A DNA stretch of 64,000 nucleotides from Bifidobacterium callitrichos DSM 23973 (GCF_000741175.1 NZ_JGYS01000013.1:1-64000); one strand, 5' to 3'. Counted from the first letter of the stretch, positions 16,738 to 25,389 are shown. Program-made: numbers and translations. The notes: generated from the letters alone by a model not told the origin.

Positions 16738-17388
16738 TCATCTTCCGAGTTTGAATGTCCTCGTCGCGTCCACGCTGGGATGTCCGTCCAGGAACTCGCG
16801 TCTGCTCACGCGTCGTATCCTGCCGCTCTTCCTGATCTCCCCGGGGATGCTGCCGAGTTCGAAGTCCTGCCTAAGTCGCCTGGGGTGCCGCAGCGGCGAA
16901 TCCAACCAGTACACCCGCAGGATCCTCCTGCCCCGCAGGCCATGCAACAGCTGCGGTTCGCGACTCATCAGGTTTCCCTCGTCGCCGTACATGCCGATGT
17001 ACACGGTCTCGTCCACGTTGACACTGGGGATGATGGCATCCGTGGCGAGATACCACTTGTCTCCGTCCTTCGTGGGCTTCGCGTGGAAGGCGTTCATGCC
17101 CACGACCCAGAACCTTACCTCCGCGGCCTTGCAGTCGCCTACGTTCTGCAGGCCGAACGAATACCAGACGTCCTCCGGCTTCTGTTCCTTGAGCTCCTGC
17201 CACTCCTTGTGCAGCAGCGTCGGCGAGAAGGGCGTGGACGTAATATGCCAGAGCACGCCCGGCCGAGACCGCCATCCACCCAATGCGGTGATGATGGAGA
17301 CGACCAGCGCTGCCCCCGCTATGACGTCACTCCCTTTCAGGCTCTGGAGAAGCTTCCCCAGCTCTATAAACCAACTCACAAAATCCAT
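16738..17388 (-). CDS. Small membrane-anchored protein of unknown function
   Basis: 216 residues from the ATG at 17388, preceded by GGGAGG with 7-nt spacing. A single N-terminal membrane segment (VIAGAALVVSIITALGGW, about 26-43) is followed by a soluble domain with several Trp residues (WHITSTPFSPTLLHKEWQEL, VRFWVVGMNAFHA, VDETVYIGMYGDEGNLM). The tail is very basic (RRILRVYWL, RHPRRLRQDF, RRVSRREFL). I do not recognise the family. It stands between the regulator and a CAP-type secreted protein, without an obvious operon partner. Confidence 0.65.
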   Translation of the reverse strand: MDFVSWFIELGKLLQSLKGSDVIAGAALVVSIITALGGWRSRPGVLWHITSTPFSPTLLHKEWQELKEQKPEDVWYSFGLQNVGDCKAAEVRFWVVGMNAFHAKPTKDGDKWYLATDAIIPSVNVDETVYIGMYGDEGNLMSREPQLLHGLRGRRILRVYWLDSPLRHPRRLRQDFELGSIPGEIRKSGRIRRVSRREFLDGHPSVDATRTFKLGR

Positions 17389-17424
17389 GAGATGTCCTCC
17401 CATCCGGCTTCGGCAACAACCGTA

Positions 17425-17449
17425 CGCGTGTTTCCCGTGTCCCTAAAAG
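17425..17449 (+). repeat. Orphan copy of the leader upstream of the InlB-repeat genes
   Basis: Twenty-five bases ending TGTCCCTAAAAG match the sequence just 5' of the 28555-31008 gene (plus-strand 31023-31047) at 23 positions by eye. Here no ribosome-binding site, start codon or gene follows, so it looks like a recombination scar or decayed copy. Confidence 0.5.
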
Positions 17450-17489
17450 GGCTGGGATGATGATGCTACTGTTGTGTGGAAGTGTTGCC

Positions 17490-18992
17490 TCACAGGCTCT
17501 TCCATGCGATGTTCTCGCCGTGCCAGCCGGCGCGCTGTACCTGCTCGTATTCGGCGTGGTTCGTGGTGTACACGTGCTCCCCGGAGTTCGGGTTGTAGAG
17601 CCGGTACACGTCGATCGACGCGGTCGGGTCCACGTACCAGGCAACATCTTCATCCCGCCACCCATGGCGAATCAGCGAGTCGTGTTCGGCACGGCTCATG
17701 GTCCAGTTGTGGTTGCCGTCGTTGGGGTTGTATTCGCGATACACCGGTGCCGCCATCATGCTCGAGTCCCCGTCTTTGACCGCGTTGAACGAGACGTGCT
17801 CGTCACGCCATCCACGGCGGATCAGGTAGTCCCGTTCCGCGGACGACGTGGTGTAGTGGTGCAGTCCGGAGTTCGGATTGTATACGCGGTAGACCGGCAG
17901 CTTCTCGGCCGCGACAGACTGCACGGTGATCGGGAAGATGAATCGTTTCCCCTGCCCGGAAACCGTGATCGTGGCGTGTCCGGCGCGTAGCGCCTTGAAC
18001 TGCCCGTCGGGGGTCACGCCGGCCACGGACGAATCGGATGACGTCCACGTGCCGCGGAACTCGTATCGTCCGGACAGGTACATGAGCGTGGCCCTGGCCT
18101 GAGCGGTTGCGCCCGCATCCATCGCCATCGGAAGATTCGATACGACACCCTGATTGAGCAATGCGTCGGACACGTTGACCTCGACGTCGAAATCCCCTTG
18201 CCATCCGGTGGGCGTCGCCGAGTCCCCGGCCGGCGCTGAGGTCGATGACTCCCCGGCGAACGCGTGCCCCCAATCGGGGCTTGTGCCCTGCCCGAACCCG
18301 TACCAGCGCCGGTCCGGGTCGATTAGCTGCACGTAGTGTCCGGTCTGGCCGGTGTCATTCCCGGCGAGATGACTGATGTAATCCTGCTTCTCGGACGCCC
18401 ATTGCGCGTCGATCGCGTGCGCGATGTCGCCACCGCCCCAGGCGAGGATCTCGCCGTCGGACGTGACGCCGTTGTATGCGGCGGTGAAGCCGCTCTCGCC
18501 GTTCGGCCTCGTATGATGCAGGCTGTAGTCGGCCGCCTCGACCGCGCGCTGCACGGCGATGCGCTCCAGCGCGTTCGACCATTTCGGCGACAGGTACTCC
18601 TGCTCGGACATGCCGATCTGCTTCAGATACTCGCGGATGGTCCAGCTGGCCGTGGCGCCGTCGACGGTTCGTTCGATCCTGATGCGCGAATCGTCGAGCG
18701 CGTCCCTGCGCCATTGGATCACGTGGGCCAGGGCCTTGGCGTACACGTCCCGCTGGTCCAGCGTCTCGGTCACATGCACGGTGACGCCGCTGCCGAGCGC
18801 CACTCCCAGACCGGAGACGACATCACCGGCTCCGGCATCGGCGATGGTGCGGGCGGTCGACGCGGCGCTGCGGATGCCGGAATCCCCGGAACCGGCCATG
18901 GCGATGCCGACCGTGCCGAGCGTGCCGGCGCACATCGCCATCGACACGACGACCGACACGACAAGCCTTCCCCATGTTCCGCTGGCGCTCAT
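17490..18992 (-). CDS. Secreted CAP-domain protein with Big2-like domain and DUF5648-type triplet
   Basis: 500 residues from the ATG at 18992 (GGGAG 6-9 nt upstream), which yields a signal peptide (MSASGTWGRLVVSVVVSMAM...GIAMA). Residues about 55-255 form a CAP (SCP/PR-1-like) domain: HVIQWRRDAL, ALERIAVQRAVEAADYSLHH, TRPNGESGFTA and TGHYVQLIDP. A Big2-like immunoglobulin domain follows (TWTSSDSSVAGVTPDGQFKA). The C-terminal ~140 residues are three DUF5648-type repeats (VYRVYNPNSGLHHYT, VYREYNPNDGNHNWT, VYRLYNPNSGEHVYT). No LPXTG motif. The same CAP-plus-triplet design recurs at 58825-60027, and the repeats closely resemble those of the 60273 gene. Confidence 0.85.
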   Translation of the reverse strand: MSASGTWGRLVVSVVVSMAMCAGTLGTVGIAMAGSGDSGIRSAASTARTIADAGAGDVVSGLGVALGSGVTVHVTETLDQRDVYAKALAHVIQWRRDALDDSRIRIERTVDGATASWTIREYLKQIGMSEQEYLSPKWSNALERIAVQRAVEAADYSLHHTRPNGESGFTAAYNGVTSDGEILAWGGGDIAHAIDAQWASEKQDYISHLAGNDTGQTGHYVQLIDPDRRWYGFGQGTSPDWGHAFAGESSTSAPAGDSATPTGWQGDFDVEVNVSDALLNQGVVSNLPMAMDAGATAQARATLMYLSGRYEFRGTWTSSDSSVAGVTPDGQFKALRAGHATITVSGQGKRFIFPITVQSVAAEKLPVYRVYNPNSGLHHYTTSSAERDYLIRRGWRDEHVSFNAVKDGDSSMMAAPVYREYNPNDGNHNWTMSRAEHDSLIRHGWRDEDVAWYVDPTASIDVYRLYNPNSGEHVYTTNHAEYEQVQRAGWHGENIAWKSL

Positions 18993-19317
18993 ATCCACTC
19001 CCGATGACTCGAATGAATGTGCCGAAAATCCAGTAGACAGTATAGGGCCCGCACTGCAGAGAGCCTGTCTGGTTCGAGCGGATAGTTGACGCATGTCTCG
19101 GGGCATGGTCGACAGGTTGGCGCCGGCTGATTGGCGTATGGATGCACAATCGCAACAGCAGACACCGGCACATTCCAATGATGACGGTCTCGCGGCCCGT
19201 AGCGAGTTCCTGCGCAACAAGGCCATCGTCAACGCGATCCTAGACGGCATGCCGGTCCCCGGGGCCCGATGAAACGTCGGTTAAACGCGATTGTCCCCGC
19301 GTCCGGCAGGCACATCG
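18993..19317. other. Intergenic region between CAP gene and ATPase gene
   Basis: About 325 bases. It holds the leader of the CAP-type gene (18993-19028, duplicated at 10104-10168), a possible 59-codon ORF on the plus strand and otherwise nothing recognisable. Confidence 0.5.
19093..19272 (+). CDS. Possible small protein of 59 residues
   Basis: An ATG at 19093, directly after an in-frame stop, opens 59 codons reading MSRGMVDRLAPADWRMDAQS and ending AIVNAILDGMPVPGAR. The second half (RSEFLRNKAIVNAILDG) would form an amphipathic helix. There is no clear ribosome-binding site and the frame overlaps the promoter region of the divergent CAP gene. I do not recognise it. Confidence 0.25.
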   Translation: MSRGMVDRLAPADWRMDAQSQQQTPAHSNDDGLAARSEFLRNKAIVNAILDGMPVPGAR

Positions 19318-20589
19318 TCATTGGTGCGTCGGCGTGAACGCGTCCGGGTCCCAGAGCGCGGTGACGGGCAGGGCCCAGAATCCTCCGGGCCACTGCATGA
19401 CGCGGGATCCGGTGTAGACGAGGTAGCCTCGGTGGAACCGCGGGTCCTTGGCGAGTTCGGCGAGCCCGCGGAAGTCCTCGCGCGTGACCCGGGACGAGGA
19501 CTTGACCTCCACGCCCACGAGCCGGTCGCGTCGGCTCATGACCAGATCGACCTCCTTGGGACTCGAGCCCGGCTCCCTCCAGTAGAAGCAGTCCGGGTGG
19601 GTCCGCGACCACTGGACGGCGGGCAGGATCTGGTTGACAACGAACGATTCGAGCAGGTTGCCGTAGTCGACCGGCGACGTCATCGGATCGCACCCTTTGG
19701 CGAGCATGGTCTGCGCGGACAGGGACGTGTCCACGGGGTGGATCTTCGCGCGGGTGAAGACCTGACGGTTCGGCGCGGTGCGCAGGTTCGGCAGGGCGCG
19801 CACGAGGAACCGGCGCAGGAACACGCCCACGTAGCGCTCCACGGTCCGCCGGTCCAGAGCGAGCAGGTCACCGAGCGCGCTGGCGTTCATGATGCCGCCC
19901 GGCGTGCACAAAAGCCGGTCGAGCACGTTCTCGGCGATGAGCACGTCGAGACGCTCTCCGGGCAGGATCGTATCGCCCAGCACCGCGCGGACGTCGTCGG
20001 CCACGAGCCGCTCGCGCTCCCAGTCCTCGTACATCGGATACTGCATCGCATACTCCGGGAACCCGCCCGCCGCCATCAGGTCGTACAGGTCGGCGCGCGA
20101 TACTCCGTGGCCGAACCCGGTATTCGGCTCGCCGTCCCACAGGTCGTCCACGACACTGCCCGGCACGCCATGCAGCTCGCGCTGGGTCAGCGGCCCCATC
20201 TCGAAACGCTGCGCCCTGCGGGCGAGCGGGTCCTGACCGTCCAGACCACCCCGGTTGATGATCGCGCTGCCGGTAAGCAGGAACCGGATGCCCCCGTCCG
20301 ACGGCAGGCCGTCCGCGATCTCCTTGACCTCCAACGGCAGATCGGGAACGCGCTGCGCCTCGTCGATGATCACCGGCAGCCGCAGCCCCTCGAGCCAGCC
20401 ACGCGGATCCATGCTCGCCAGCTCGAACGTGCTCGCGTCCGCCAGAGTCTCGTACGAGAACCCCTCCGGAGCCAGCTGACGCCTCGCCATCAGCGTCTTG
20501 CCCACGGCGCGAGCGCCCTCCAGTATCACGACCTTGCGCCGCGAACGCAGCAGCGCGTCCGCCAACGGCCTTGAGATGTACTCGCCCAT
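19318..20589 (-). CDS. AAA ATPase with C-terminal DUF4143 domain (1)
   Basis: 423 residues from the ATG at 20589; the ATG at 20601 (MLSF) is an alternative, and neither has a clear ribosome-binding site. AAA_14-type ATPase core: Walker A LEGARAVGKT (about 23-32), Walker B LPVIIDEAQRV, sensor FLLTGSA. The C-terminal DUF4143 part has the nuclease-like features YGNLLESFVVNQI and KEVDLVMSRRDRLVGVEVKSS (an E/D...VEVK pattern as in the PD-(D/E)XK fold). Such proteins are widespread, often in variable regions, and their function is mostly unknown. The gene is divergent from a second member of the same superfamily, with repeated AT-rich motifs between them. Confidence 0.85.
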   Translation of the reverse strand: MGEYISRPLADALLRSRRKVVILEGARAVGKTLMARRQLAPEGFSYETLADASTFELASMDPRGWLEGLRLPVIIDEAQRVPDLPLEVKEIADGLPSDGGIRFLLTGSAIINRGGLDGQDPLARRAQRFEMGPLTQRELHGVPGSVVDDLWDGEPNTGFGHGVSRADLYDLMAAGGFPEYAMQYPMYEDWERERLVADDVRAVLGDTILPGERLDVLIAENVLDRLLCTPGGIMNASALGDLLALDRRTVERYVGVFLRRFLVRALPNLRTAPNRQVFTRAKIHPVDTSLSAQTMLAKGCDPMTSPVDYGNLLESFVVNQILPAVQWSRTHPDCFYWREPGSSPKEVDLVMSRRDRLVGVEVKSSSRVTREDFRGLAELAKDPRFHRGYLVYTGSRVMQWPGGFWALPVTALWDPDAFTPTHQ

Positions 20590-20607
20590 GAACGACAGCA
20601 TACGTCC

Positions 20608-20648
20608 AATGTACAAAAAATACAACATTGAATGTATGAAAAATACAG
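20608..20648. promoter_or_regulatory. Pair of 18-bp AT-rich direct repeats upstream of ATPase gene 1
   Basis: AATGTACAAAAAATACAA (20608-20625) and AATGTATGAAAAATACAG (20631-20648) repeat every 23 bp, about two helical turns. Each has TGTA...TACA inverted ends. They lie immediately upstream of the start of the 19318-20589 gene, as expected for an operator. Confidence 0.5.
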
Positions 20649-20739
20649 GCAGACGGAGTCGGAGAACGGGACAGGACGCCGGGCGTATGGGCGACGAGTT
20701 AGTATGCCGTTTTTCATTGTGGAAAAGTGGCGTGATGAT

Positions 20740-20763
20740 ACACTTTTTTACAGAATAAAGTGT
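20740..20763. promoter_or_regulatory. Inverted repeat upstream of ATPase gene 2
   Basis: ACACTTT (20740-20746) and AAAGTGT (20757-20763) are separated by 10 bp and lie about 25 bp before the start codon at 20789. A candidate operator; the regulator is unknown. Confidence 0.4.
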
Positions 20764-20788
20764 CATGGGATTGTCCGGGAGGTTCTTG

Positions 20789-22108
20789 ATGAGGCGCAGG
20801 ATCGATGCGGTGTTGGAGTCGTGGGCGCGCGAGGAGGGTGCGCCGCCCCTGCTGCTGCGGGGCGCGAGGCGCGTGGGCAAGACGTATTCGATCAGAAGAC
20901 TGGGCCGTGAGGTGTTCGGTGAGGGGCGGTTTGCGTACTTCGATTTCCAGACGGATCTGGAGCGGCTTGCGGGGATCTTCGCGAACACGGCGGACGTGGA
21001 CGGGATCGCGGCGGATCTGTCGGCGTATGCGGGCGTGCCGGTCCGACGCGGGGAGACGCTGATCGCGTTCGACGAGATCCAGTTGTGCGAGAAGGCGTTG
21101 AACTCGCTGCGGTTCTTCGCCGCGGACGGCGGGTACCGGGTCGTCGCGTCCGGCTCGCAGCTCGGCGTCACGTTGAGGGACCGCACCCTGCCGTTCCCGA
21201 GCGACGTGCGGCAGGTCGCGTTGCATCCGATGGACTTCGAGGAGTGGCTGTGGGCCGTGGGCGACGGGACTTTGGTCGACGCGATCCGCGGGCACTACCA
21301 GTCGCGCGAGCCGTTCAGCCTGCACGACATGGCAATGGACCGCTACCGTCGCTACGTGGTCACGGGCGGTCTGCCGGCCGTGGTCGACGCGTACGCGAGG
21401 ACCGGCGACCTAACGAGGGTGCGCGAGATCCAGCGGGACATCGACGACACGTACACGGCCGACATCGCCCTGTACGCGCCGGGCGAGACGGTCGTGGCCA
21501 CGCAGGCCGTGTGGAACAGCATCCCCAAGCAGCTGGCGCGGGAGACGACCCGCAAGTTCAAGTACGCGGACGTCAGGAAGGGCGGACGCGAACGCCAGTA
21601 CCGCCTGCCCCTGGCGTGGCTCGAGGCCGCGGGACTGGTCACGCTGAACGAGCAGACCAACGATCACGACGCGCCGTTGGAGGCGCGCGACGGCGGATCG
21701 TTCTTCAAGGTGTACATGGCCGACACCGGCATCCTGTTCAGCAGGTACGCGCTCGACGCGCGCGCCTGGCTGTCGGACGAGCGGCGCGTGCAGCTGTCGG
21801 CCCGGTTCCGCGGCGCCCTGACCGAGAACTACGTGATGCAGGCCCTGACGGCGAACGACGTGCCCACGTACTACTGGGCGTCGGACGGGGGCGGCGTGTA
21901 CGAGGTCGAGTTCGTCACCCAGACCCCCCTGGGCCAAGTCGTGCCGATCGAGGTCAAGTCCGGCACGAACGTGCGCGCCACCAGCCTCAAACGGTTCATG
22001 GCCAAGGCCGACGCCCCCTACGCGATCCGCGTGTCCGCGAGGAACTTCGGATTCGAGGACAACCTGTTCAGTGTGCCCCTGTACGCCGCGTTCTGCATCA
22101 GACCATAG
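20789..22108 (+). CDS. AAA ATPase with C-terminal DUF4143 domain (2)
   Basis: 439 residues from the ATG at 20789, preceded by GGGAGG with 6-nt spacing; an earlier ATG at 20765 lacks such a site. AAA_14 core: Walker A LLLRGARRVGKTYS (about 21-34), Walker B TLIAFDEIQLCEKAL, sensor YRVVASGSQLG. The DUF4143 part carries LTENYVMQAL, YEVEFVTQTPLGQVVPIEVK (nuclease-like E...E-K pattern) and an Arg-rich linker. It is only distantly similar to the divergent 19318-20589 protein, so this is not a recent duplication. Function unknown; the family appears in accessory regions and sometimes with mobile elements. Confidence 0.87.
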   Translation: MRRRIDAVLESWAREEGAPPLLLRGARRVGKTYSIRRLGREVFGEGRFAYFDFQTDLERLAGIFANTADVDGIAADLSAYAGVPVRRGETLIAFDEIQLCEKALNSLRFFAADGGYRVVASGSQLGVTLRDRTLPFPSDVRQVALHPMDFEEWLWAVGDGTLVDAIRGHYQSREPFSLHDMAMDRYRRYVVTGGLPAVVDAYARTGDLTRVREIQRDIDDTYTADIALYAPGETVVATQAVWNSIPKQLARETTRKFKYADVRKGGRERQYRLPLAWLEAAGLVTLNEQTNDHDAPLEARDGGSFFKVYMADTGILFSRYALDARAWLSDERRVQLSARFRGALTENYVMQALTANDVPTYYWASDGGGVYEVEFVTQTPLGQVVPIEVKSGTNVRATSLKRFMAKADAPYAIRVSARNFGFEDNLFSVPLYAAFCIRP

Positions 22109-22175
22109 AACACCGCGCCCCGCATCATGCCGAAGCCGCGGGCGCCGATCCTACCGGCGCAGCGAGAGGAACCGA

Positions 22176-23648
22176 CTACTGGGCGTCACGTCCGCCTGTC
22201 CCGTCCCCCGTTCCAGGCAGCCGATATGCGCGGTTGCGTTTGCCTCCCTCCGCGATTATCCGCCCCTCCTGCGAAAGCCTCGTCAGGTGGCGCAGCGCGG
22301 TGCGCGAGGTCACTCCCGTCATCGCCGCGACGTCCGAGCTTGATATGCGATCCCGGGCGGACAGCATGCGAAGGATCGCCACGTCGACTTCACCCCCTGA
22401 CGGGGCGGACGTGCCGCTGCCATTGTCCGTCGAGACCCTTGCCCGGGTGACGGCCGACGCGCCCTCGGCGCCGATGTCTGGGCCCGGGGCCGGCACGAAC
22501 GCGCGGAACACGTCCCCGTCCTCCAGCACGGGCTCGCGCCCCGAGTAGAGGCGCGAGTACTTGTACAGGTTGCGGGTGCCGCTGCCGAGCTCGTCGGCGC
22601 GGCCGATCTGGGTGAAGAACCCCGCGATGATCGGGTTCTTGGGCATCGGGTTGAAATCGTCCAGGGTGACCCGCCCCTCGAACAGGGCGCGGCTGGCGTT
22701 CTGCGTGCGGATCCCATCGGCGCCGATCACGATGCGCGCGATGAGCGGGTGCGTGTACTCGCGGTGGATGAGCAGGTTCGACACCAGCTCGCGGCAGATG
22801 ATGTTGCGCGCACTCACCCGTATCCCGTCCTCGAGCACGAACGGATCGGGAAGACGCTCCTGCACGAACGCGAGCAGCCGGTCGTACGAGTCAATCAGGT
22901 TCGTGGCCACGGTCAGCCGGTCGTCATACCGGTCCGGATTCCGTCGTCGCACGAGCGCGTCGGTCTTATAGGCGGGGCACACGTCCCCGATCACCTCGTC
23001 CGAGCCCAGCAGCAGCACCGCCGCCAGCGTGAGGCCCTGCTCGCCGGTCTGCCGGTCGCGCCCGTACAGCTTCGCCGCGCGCAGCATATGCTCGACGTCC
23101 AGCCCGAGCCAGGGATGGTCCGGGTCGCGCAGGCGGATCATCTCGCGCACTCTCCCGATCAGATCTGCGCGCAGGTCCTCCATGCCCACGTACGGGTAGA
23201 TGCGCCGTTCGGAGTACAGGTTCTGCTTGCGCATGTACATGAGCGACACCTGCGCGTCGTCACGCACCTTGATGTCCGCGTCAGCCCGACGGTCGTACGC
23301 CACGTTCCTGTACCGGTAGACCGACGGCCCCGCCGGCACCCATACGCGTACCACCACGCCCCGGCCGGTATCTATGCGCTCCGTCTCCACCGCGGGAGCC
23401 GGGCCGAACGCGTTCGGGTTGCACGTCACGTTCGCGATGTTGCGTTCGATGTCCCGCACGAGCCTCGGGTTCACCCCGAGCACGTTCCCGTCGTCGTCCA
23501 CGCCCAGGAAGATGCTGCCGCCCTGCCTGTTCGCGAACGAGCACACCGTCTCGAACACGTCCGCCTCCGGCAGCGAGCCGCAGCGCTTGAACTCCTGCGA
23601 CACGCCCTCGCCCTGCGCGAGCCGGGAACCAAGCTCCTCAGGCGTCAT
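22176..23648 (-). CDS. AlbA_2 (Schlafen-type) ATP-binding protein with C-terminal winged helix
   Basis: 490 residues from the ATG at 23648 (GGAGG 9 nt upstream). N-terminal AlbA_2 domain: SQEFKRCGSLPEADVFETVC, SFANRQGGSIFLGVDDDGNV. The middle resembles the ATP-binding HATPase_c_4 region (ISARN-type VSARNIICRELVSNLLIHRE; IGRADELGSGTRNLYKYS). The C-terminus is a winged helix (VAILRMLSARDRISSSDVAAMTG... TRLSQEGRIIAEGG). Members are called putative transcriptional regulators; activity is not established. An unusually regular operator-like array lies directly upstream, which supports autoregulation. It converges on the DUF4143 ATPase gene, leaving about 65 bp between stops. Confidence 0.88.
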   Translation of the reverse strand: MTPEELGSRLAQGEGVSQEFKRCGSLPEADVFETVCSFANRQGGSIFLGVDDDGNVLGVNPRLVRDIERNIANVTCNPNAFGPAPAVETERIDTGRGVVVRVWVPAGPSVYRYRNVAYDRRADADIKVRDDAQVSLMYMRKQNLYSERRIYPYVGMEDLRADLIGRVREMIRLRDPDHPWLGLDVEHMLRAAKLYGRDRQTGEQGLTLAAVLLLGSDEVIGDVCPAYKTDALVRRRNPDRYDDRLTVATNLIDSYDRLLAFVQERLPDPFVLEDGIRVSARNIICRELVSNLLIHREYTHPLIARIVIGADGIRTQNASRALFEGRVTLDDFNPMPKNPIIAGFFTQIGRADELGSGTRNLYKYSRLYSGREPVLEDGDVFRAFVPAPGPDIGAEGASAVTRARVSTDNGSGTSAPSGGEVDVAILRMLSARDRISSSDVAAMTGVTSRTALRHLTRLSQEGRIIAEGGKRNRAYRLPGTGDGTGGRDAQ

Positions 23649-23664
23649 ACGACACCACCTCCGC

Positions 23665-23712
23665 ATCTAACCGACATTTTATCCGACATTTTATCGGACA
23701 TGTCCGATAAAA
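23665..23712 (-). promoter_or_regulatory. Operator array: tandem 12-bp repeats plus perfect palindrome
   Basis: On the minus strand, TGTCCGATAAAA and TGTCGGATAAAA follow each other directly, then a partial third (TGTCGGTTAGAT). An inverted copy of the first unit, TTTTATCGGACA, precedes them, so positions 23689-23712 form a perfect 24-bp palindrome. The array ends about 20 bp before the start codon of the AlbA_2 gene. This regularity is typical of cooperative repressor binding. Confidence 0.7.
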
Positions 23713-23880
23713 ACAGCAATGGCGTCGCACCGGCGCATCGGTCCGGCACGCCGGGCGCACGGCCACGATCGTCTCGTCCCGGCCCGGCCGCGGTACGGCC
23801 GCCATACGGTGGTCCGGTTCAATGGCGTGGCCTATGCCGCATGTTCGGAGCGGACCGTCGCGACTCCGTCCGGTGATGTC

Positions 23881-25232
23881 TCATCGGACGGAATGGTAAC
23901 GGGTGGCCCGTCCCGTCCCGCGCTTCTCCGTGACGCCCTCCGCGGTCAGCGAGGACAGCAGTTTGCCGGCGCCGGAGCGCGTGAGCCCGGTCCGCTCCTG
24001 CAGCTCCGCGCGGGAGACCCCCTCCGGGCGCGCGGCCAGATCGAGCGCCACCCGACGGTTCGAGGACGGGGCGGCGATGGTCTCCGGCTCCGCGGCGGGA
24101 ACGGACCACCGTCCCGCGGCCGGGCGCTGGGGTTGTGCGAGGGCAGCGTGAGCTTGAACGCGTTGTCGCTGACCTCGAATCCCGGCTGGACAGGGGCGTC
24201 GCGGTAGTCGTCGAGAATCTTGGGGATGCCCGTACCATACGCCTCGACCCAGCGCAGACGGTACAGGATCGCCGCAAGACCGGGATTGCGCTGCAGGGAG
24301 ACGCCGAGCATCATGTCCCCTCTGGTCATACCGCGCGGCAGACCTCCGAAGTTCACCAGCTCCATTCGGTCGTCGAACATGCTCACCAGGGCCGGGCCGG
24401 TGAGCGAATAGTCGCGGTGCACCACGAGATTGAGCAGCGCCTCGCGCACCACCGCAGGACTGTAGTCTCGCCGGTCGCGCCGACGCAGCGACTCGTCGAA
24501 CGTGGAACGGGTCGAGTTGAACCGGTTGACGTACTCCGCCACCCCGCGGAACTGCGAGAACAGGGAGCCGGAGAACTCCTCGCGGCTGGTGAACGTGAGC
24601 TTGTCCGCCCCCTCGAACACTGCGGCCTTGATCGAGGCCGTGCACTGGTCCGACAGCAGCCACGCCAGATTCGTGTACAGGCCATCACCATCGACCAGCC
24701 CCAGTGACCGCCTCTCCCCGTCGCCGAACGGGATCCCGGCCTCGCCGAACTCGCCGCTGGCGGCATCGAACGTGAGCGACTGGTCCACGCTCACGGTCCG
24801 CTCGAACGGCACGCGCGACGTGTCACGCAGCATCTCCAGAATCGCCGGCTCGGACGCCGGAATGGATCCCGCTCCCAGACGGATGTACACACCCGACGGA
24901 CGAGGGCCCCTATCACGCAGATAGTAAGGACGATCCGTGCCGGGCCTGACGTCGACGACCACGACCGGCCTGCCCGAACGCACGCCGGAGCCGATATCCA
25001 CGAAACGGGCCAGATCCGGACTGATCCCGTTGCTGATCGACTGCATGGCCCGCAGCATGCACGCGTCCACGTCCTCCACGCCCACCGGCGTGCCATCGTC
25101 GTCGACCCCGACCACGATCCTGCCGCCGTCCGAGTTCGCGAACGCCACGACGGTCTTTTTCGCGCTGTCGTTCCAATCCAGCTTAAACTCCAGACGCTGT
25201 CCCTCCCGCTCCACGGGCGTCCCCTCCGGCAC
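23881..25232 (-). pseudogene. Second AlbA_2/winged-helix gene, interrupted by a frameshift
   Basis: The GTG at 25232 (GGGAG 6 nt upstream) opens a 428-codon frame with AlbA_2 motifs (QRLEFKLDWNDSAKKTVVAF, ANSDGGRIVVGVDDDGTPVG) and a HATPase-like region (VREALLNLVVHRDYSLTG; VEAYGTGIPKILDDYRD). After KLTLPSHNPSARPRD it degrades into Pro/Arg-rich sequence ending at 23946. The neighbouring frame resumes sensible protein at about 24110 (VPAAEPETIAAPSSNRRVAL) and encodes the expected winged helix (RAELQERTGLTRSGAGKLLS ... RATRYHSVR, stop at 23881). One base appears to be lost near 24100-24130, in a GC-rich run. Disablement, or an assembly error, are the likely explanations. Confidence 0.75.
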
Positions 25233-25254
25233 CGGATTCTCCCATCTCCCACTC

Positions 25255-25309
25255 TTCTACCACTTTTCTCCTACTTTTCTACCACCAGTGGGAGAAAAGT
25301 AGGAGAAAA
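25255..25309 (-). promoter_or_regulatory. Operator array: three 11-bp direct repeats plus long inverted repeat
   Basis: TTCTACCACTT (25255-25265), TTCTCCTACTT (25266-25276) and TTCTACCACCA (25277-25287) run head to tail. Positions 25264-25280 and 25293-25309 form perfect 17-base inverted arms around a CCAC-CA-GTGG centre. It lies directly upstream of the frameshifted AlbA_2 gene and repeats the design seen at 23665-23712 with a different sequence. Confidence 0.65.
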
Positions 25310-25389
25310 CAGCAGAGGCAAGACGTCCCGAAACACCATGAGCCGGCAACGGGACGCGCATCCGATTCATCATCCATCCCGTCCGGTGT

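Noticed and set aside
22108-22548. Extension of the plus-strand frame beyond the DUF4143 ATPase stop (21085-22548 frame)
   Set aside because: A different frame, Arg/Pro-rich, antisense to the AlbA_2 gene; a shadow.
23671-23712. Possible CRISPR-like array of 12-bp units
   Set aside because: Only two to three adjacent units without spacers; better explained as an operator.
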